Assembly (NCBI GenBank): GCA_902464345.1
Contig: CABQJA010000104.1
Location: forward strand, 1 to 7,700
Direction of reading: 5' to 3'
DNA length: 7,700 nt
From: an uncultured Clostridium sp.
GTDB taxonomy: Bacteria > Bacillota > Clostridia > Lachnospirales > Lachnospiraceae
Part shown: in pieces, positions 6,768 through 7,700 of the stretch
How positions within the stretch are numbered: position 1 is the stretch's first letter
Layout: every line of letters begins with the position of its first letter
Program-made: the position numbers and the translations under genes
Notes under the pieces: generated by a model
Told to the model about the DNA's origin: nothing
Database searches by the model: none
Seen by the model: the letters and a program-made list of their open reading frames with translations, nothing else

Positions 6768-7505
6768 CTATATTTCTTTCAGTGCTTTCTGCAGTCCCTC
6801 TGCAGACACATCAGCGGGCTGATACTCGTCAACGCCCAGATCCGGCAGATCCAGTCCCTGTTTCGGCTCCTGCCCGTCTCCCAGCAGCAGAATCTTCGCC
6901 TTCGCCGCTGCCGGCAGCCCTTTCAGCTTCCGAAATTCCTCTGCCCCCTCCTGAAATAACATCTCCTCACTCAGAAGAATCAGATCCGCTTCATGGGATG
7001 AGAAGTAATCCTCTCCCTGCCGCAGACTGGTAATCCCGATTACCCGGTAGCTGTCTACCAGCTCCAGCTTCCGCTTCTTCAGCTGTTCCATGTTCTGATC
7101 CAGAATCAACAGTGTCTTCTTCTCAGAGCGCTCCGGCAACCGGTCAAATACCTCTTTCACCCTTGCCAGCAGGGTATGCTTCTCAATCGGCTTCGCAATA
7201 TAGCCTTCCGCTCCCGCTGCCGCACAGCATTTCACCGTATCCCGATCCTGTCTGCCGGTGAAAAAGATCACCGGAAACCGCTTGCCATCCGGCAGCTTCC
7301 GCAGCTGTTCCAGCGTCGTAAATCCGCTCATTCCCGGCATCTCTATATCCAGCAGAAGAAGATCAAACTTCGTCTCCTCTGCCATGTGAATCGCCTGCAT
7401 GCCTGACAACGCTCCAAGCACTTCATAAGAACCTTCCGTCAGATACTTCTGAACCGTCTTCAGACACATTAAATCATCATCTACTACCAATATCCGTTTA
7501 CCCAT
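6768..7505 (-). CDS. Response-regulator receiver protein with degenerate second receiver domain
   Basis: The 245-aa product begins MGKRILVVDDDLMCL. Residues 3-122 form an intact receiver domain: acidic triad D9-D11, phospho-acceptor Asp53 in LLLLDIEMPGMSG, switch Thr83 in FFTGR, and Lys105 in AKP. Residues 130-245 resemble another receiver fold (TLLILDQN, ADLILLSEEM, AKILLLGDG, VDEYQPADV), but Ser179 stands where the phospho-acceptor is expected and Gln229 replaces the Lys, so it is probably not phosphorylated. No DNA-binding, GGDEF, EAL or kinase domain is present, and no histidine kinase gene is adjacent. The likely role is protein-protein signalling. A longer GTG start at 7514 is rejected because that GTG lies inside the Shine-Dalgarno AGGAGGTG (7512-7519), which sits six bases before the ATG at 7503-7505. 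The permease gene follows 18 bp downstream. Confidence 0.88.
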   Translation of the reverse strand: MGKRILVVDDDLMCLKTVQKYLTEGSYEVLGALSGMQAIHMAEETKFDLLLLDIEMPGMSGFTTLEQLRKLPDGKRFPVIFFTGRQDRDTVKCCAAAGAEGYIAKPIEKHTLLARVKEVFDRLPERSEKKTLLILDQNMEQLKKRKLELVDSYRVIGITSLRQGEDYFSSHEADLILLSEEMLFQEGAEEFRKLKGLPAAAKAKILLLGDGQEPKQGLDLPDLGVDEYQPADVSAEGLQKALKEI

Positions 7506-7557
7506 ACAAAACACCTCCTGATTCCTCTTCTGTGTGCCCGTTCCCCCTGGGTCGCAT
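7498..7557 (-). CDS. Possible 19-codon leader ORF overlapping the receiver-protein start
   Basis: An ATG at 7555-7557 follows AAAGGAG (7561-7567) after only three bases. It opens a 19-codon frame that ends in TAA at 7498-7500, overlapping the receiver ORF by eight bases (ATGGGTAA). Its translation would carry ribosomes across the main AGGAGGTG and could couple or modulate initiation. The peptide (begins MRPRGNG, ends GGVLYG) resembles nothing I recognise. The short SD spacing is unfavourable, so this may be chance. Confidence 0.22.
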   Translation of the reverse strand: MRPRGNGHTEEESGGVLYG

Positions 7558-7579
7558 TCGCTCCTTTATCTCTGTGTAT

Positions 7580-7637
7580 GCTTCATGTTATCTGTTGCTT
7601 CATGTTACTTCATATACTTTCTCATGTTATCAGTTAC
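7580..7637 (-). repeat. Direct-repeat cluster upstream of the receiver-protein gene
   Basis: The 8-mer TCATGTTA (TAACATGA on the gene's strand) occurs three times, at 7583-7590, 7600-7607 and 7622-7629, all in the same orientation. The first two lie in an 11-bp perfect repeat, GCTTCATGTTA (7580-7590 and 7597-7607). The first and third extend to a 16-bp repeat with two mismatches (7583-7598 and 7622-7637). Weaker copies are at 7610-7617 and 7651-7658. The cluster lies in the presumed promoter region 75-130 bp upstream of the ATG; no convincing -35/-10 pair was found there. It could be regulator binding sites or slipped AT-rich sequence. The remainder to 7700 holds no gene that I can see. Confidence 0.55.
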
Positions 7638-7700
7638 ACCATACACTTCTACATGCTATCGTATATGCACATTCATTTCTTGTATTTAACTATTTTAACA

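Noticed and set aside
7506..7514. GTG start of the receiver protein at 7514
   Set aside because: That GTG is part of the AGGAGGTG Shine-Dalgarno sequence serving the ATG at 7505.

Overview
The window looks like a piece of chromosome from an endospore-forming Clostridia, most probably a Lachnospiraceae member. This rests on the spoVAD-spoVAE pair, strong AGGAGG-type ribosome binding sites, a clostridial-style class A penicillin-binding protein (PBP) with a cysteine-rich C-terminal region, and moderate GC content. The genus cannot be fixed from sequence alone. No mobile element, CRISPR array, tRNA or rRNA was seen.

Left part (1-1405). The N-terminal part of the translational GTPase gene typA (bipA) runs off the left edge on the minus strand. 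Upstream of it, also on the minus strand, is a complete yigZ/IMPACT-family gene. Each has its own recognisable vegetative promoter. A 193-bp divergent intergenic region separates yigZ from the next gene and holds promoters facing both ways.

Middle part (1406-4483). One large plus-strand gene encodes a bifunctional class A PBP (GT51 glycosyltransferase plus transpeptidase, 979 aa). It is extended at its C-terminus by an InlB-type B-repeat-like module and a Ser/Thr-rich tail. It ends in two consecutive hairpins, the second a textbook intrinsic terminator that probably also serves the convergent spoVAE gene.

Right part (4484-7700). Four minus-strand genes lie head to tail: a receiver-domain protein (intact receiver plus a degenerate second receiver-like domain, no visible output domain), a TauE/SafE-family permease 18 bp downstream, then after 98 bp spoVAD and spoVAE with a 1-nt gap. 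SpoVAD and SpoVAE belong to the channel complex that moves dipicolinic acid (Ca-DPA) into the forespore. spoVAC, their usual partner, is not next to them. A weak sigma-G-like promoter in front of spoVAD suggests that the spore pair is controlled separately from the two genes upstream.

Three start sites are placed downstream of the longest possible ORF, using ribosome binding sites and family length: spoVAD at 5864, spoVAE at 4840 and the receiver protein at 7505. Overall this is mostly ordinary core chromosome. The parts worth a second look are the PBP tail, the tandem hairpins, the receiver/pseudo-receiver protein, and its leader region with direct repeats and a possible overlapping mini-ORF.
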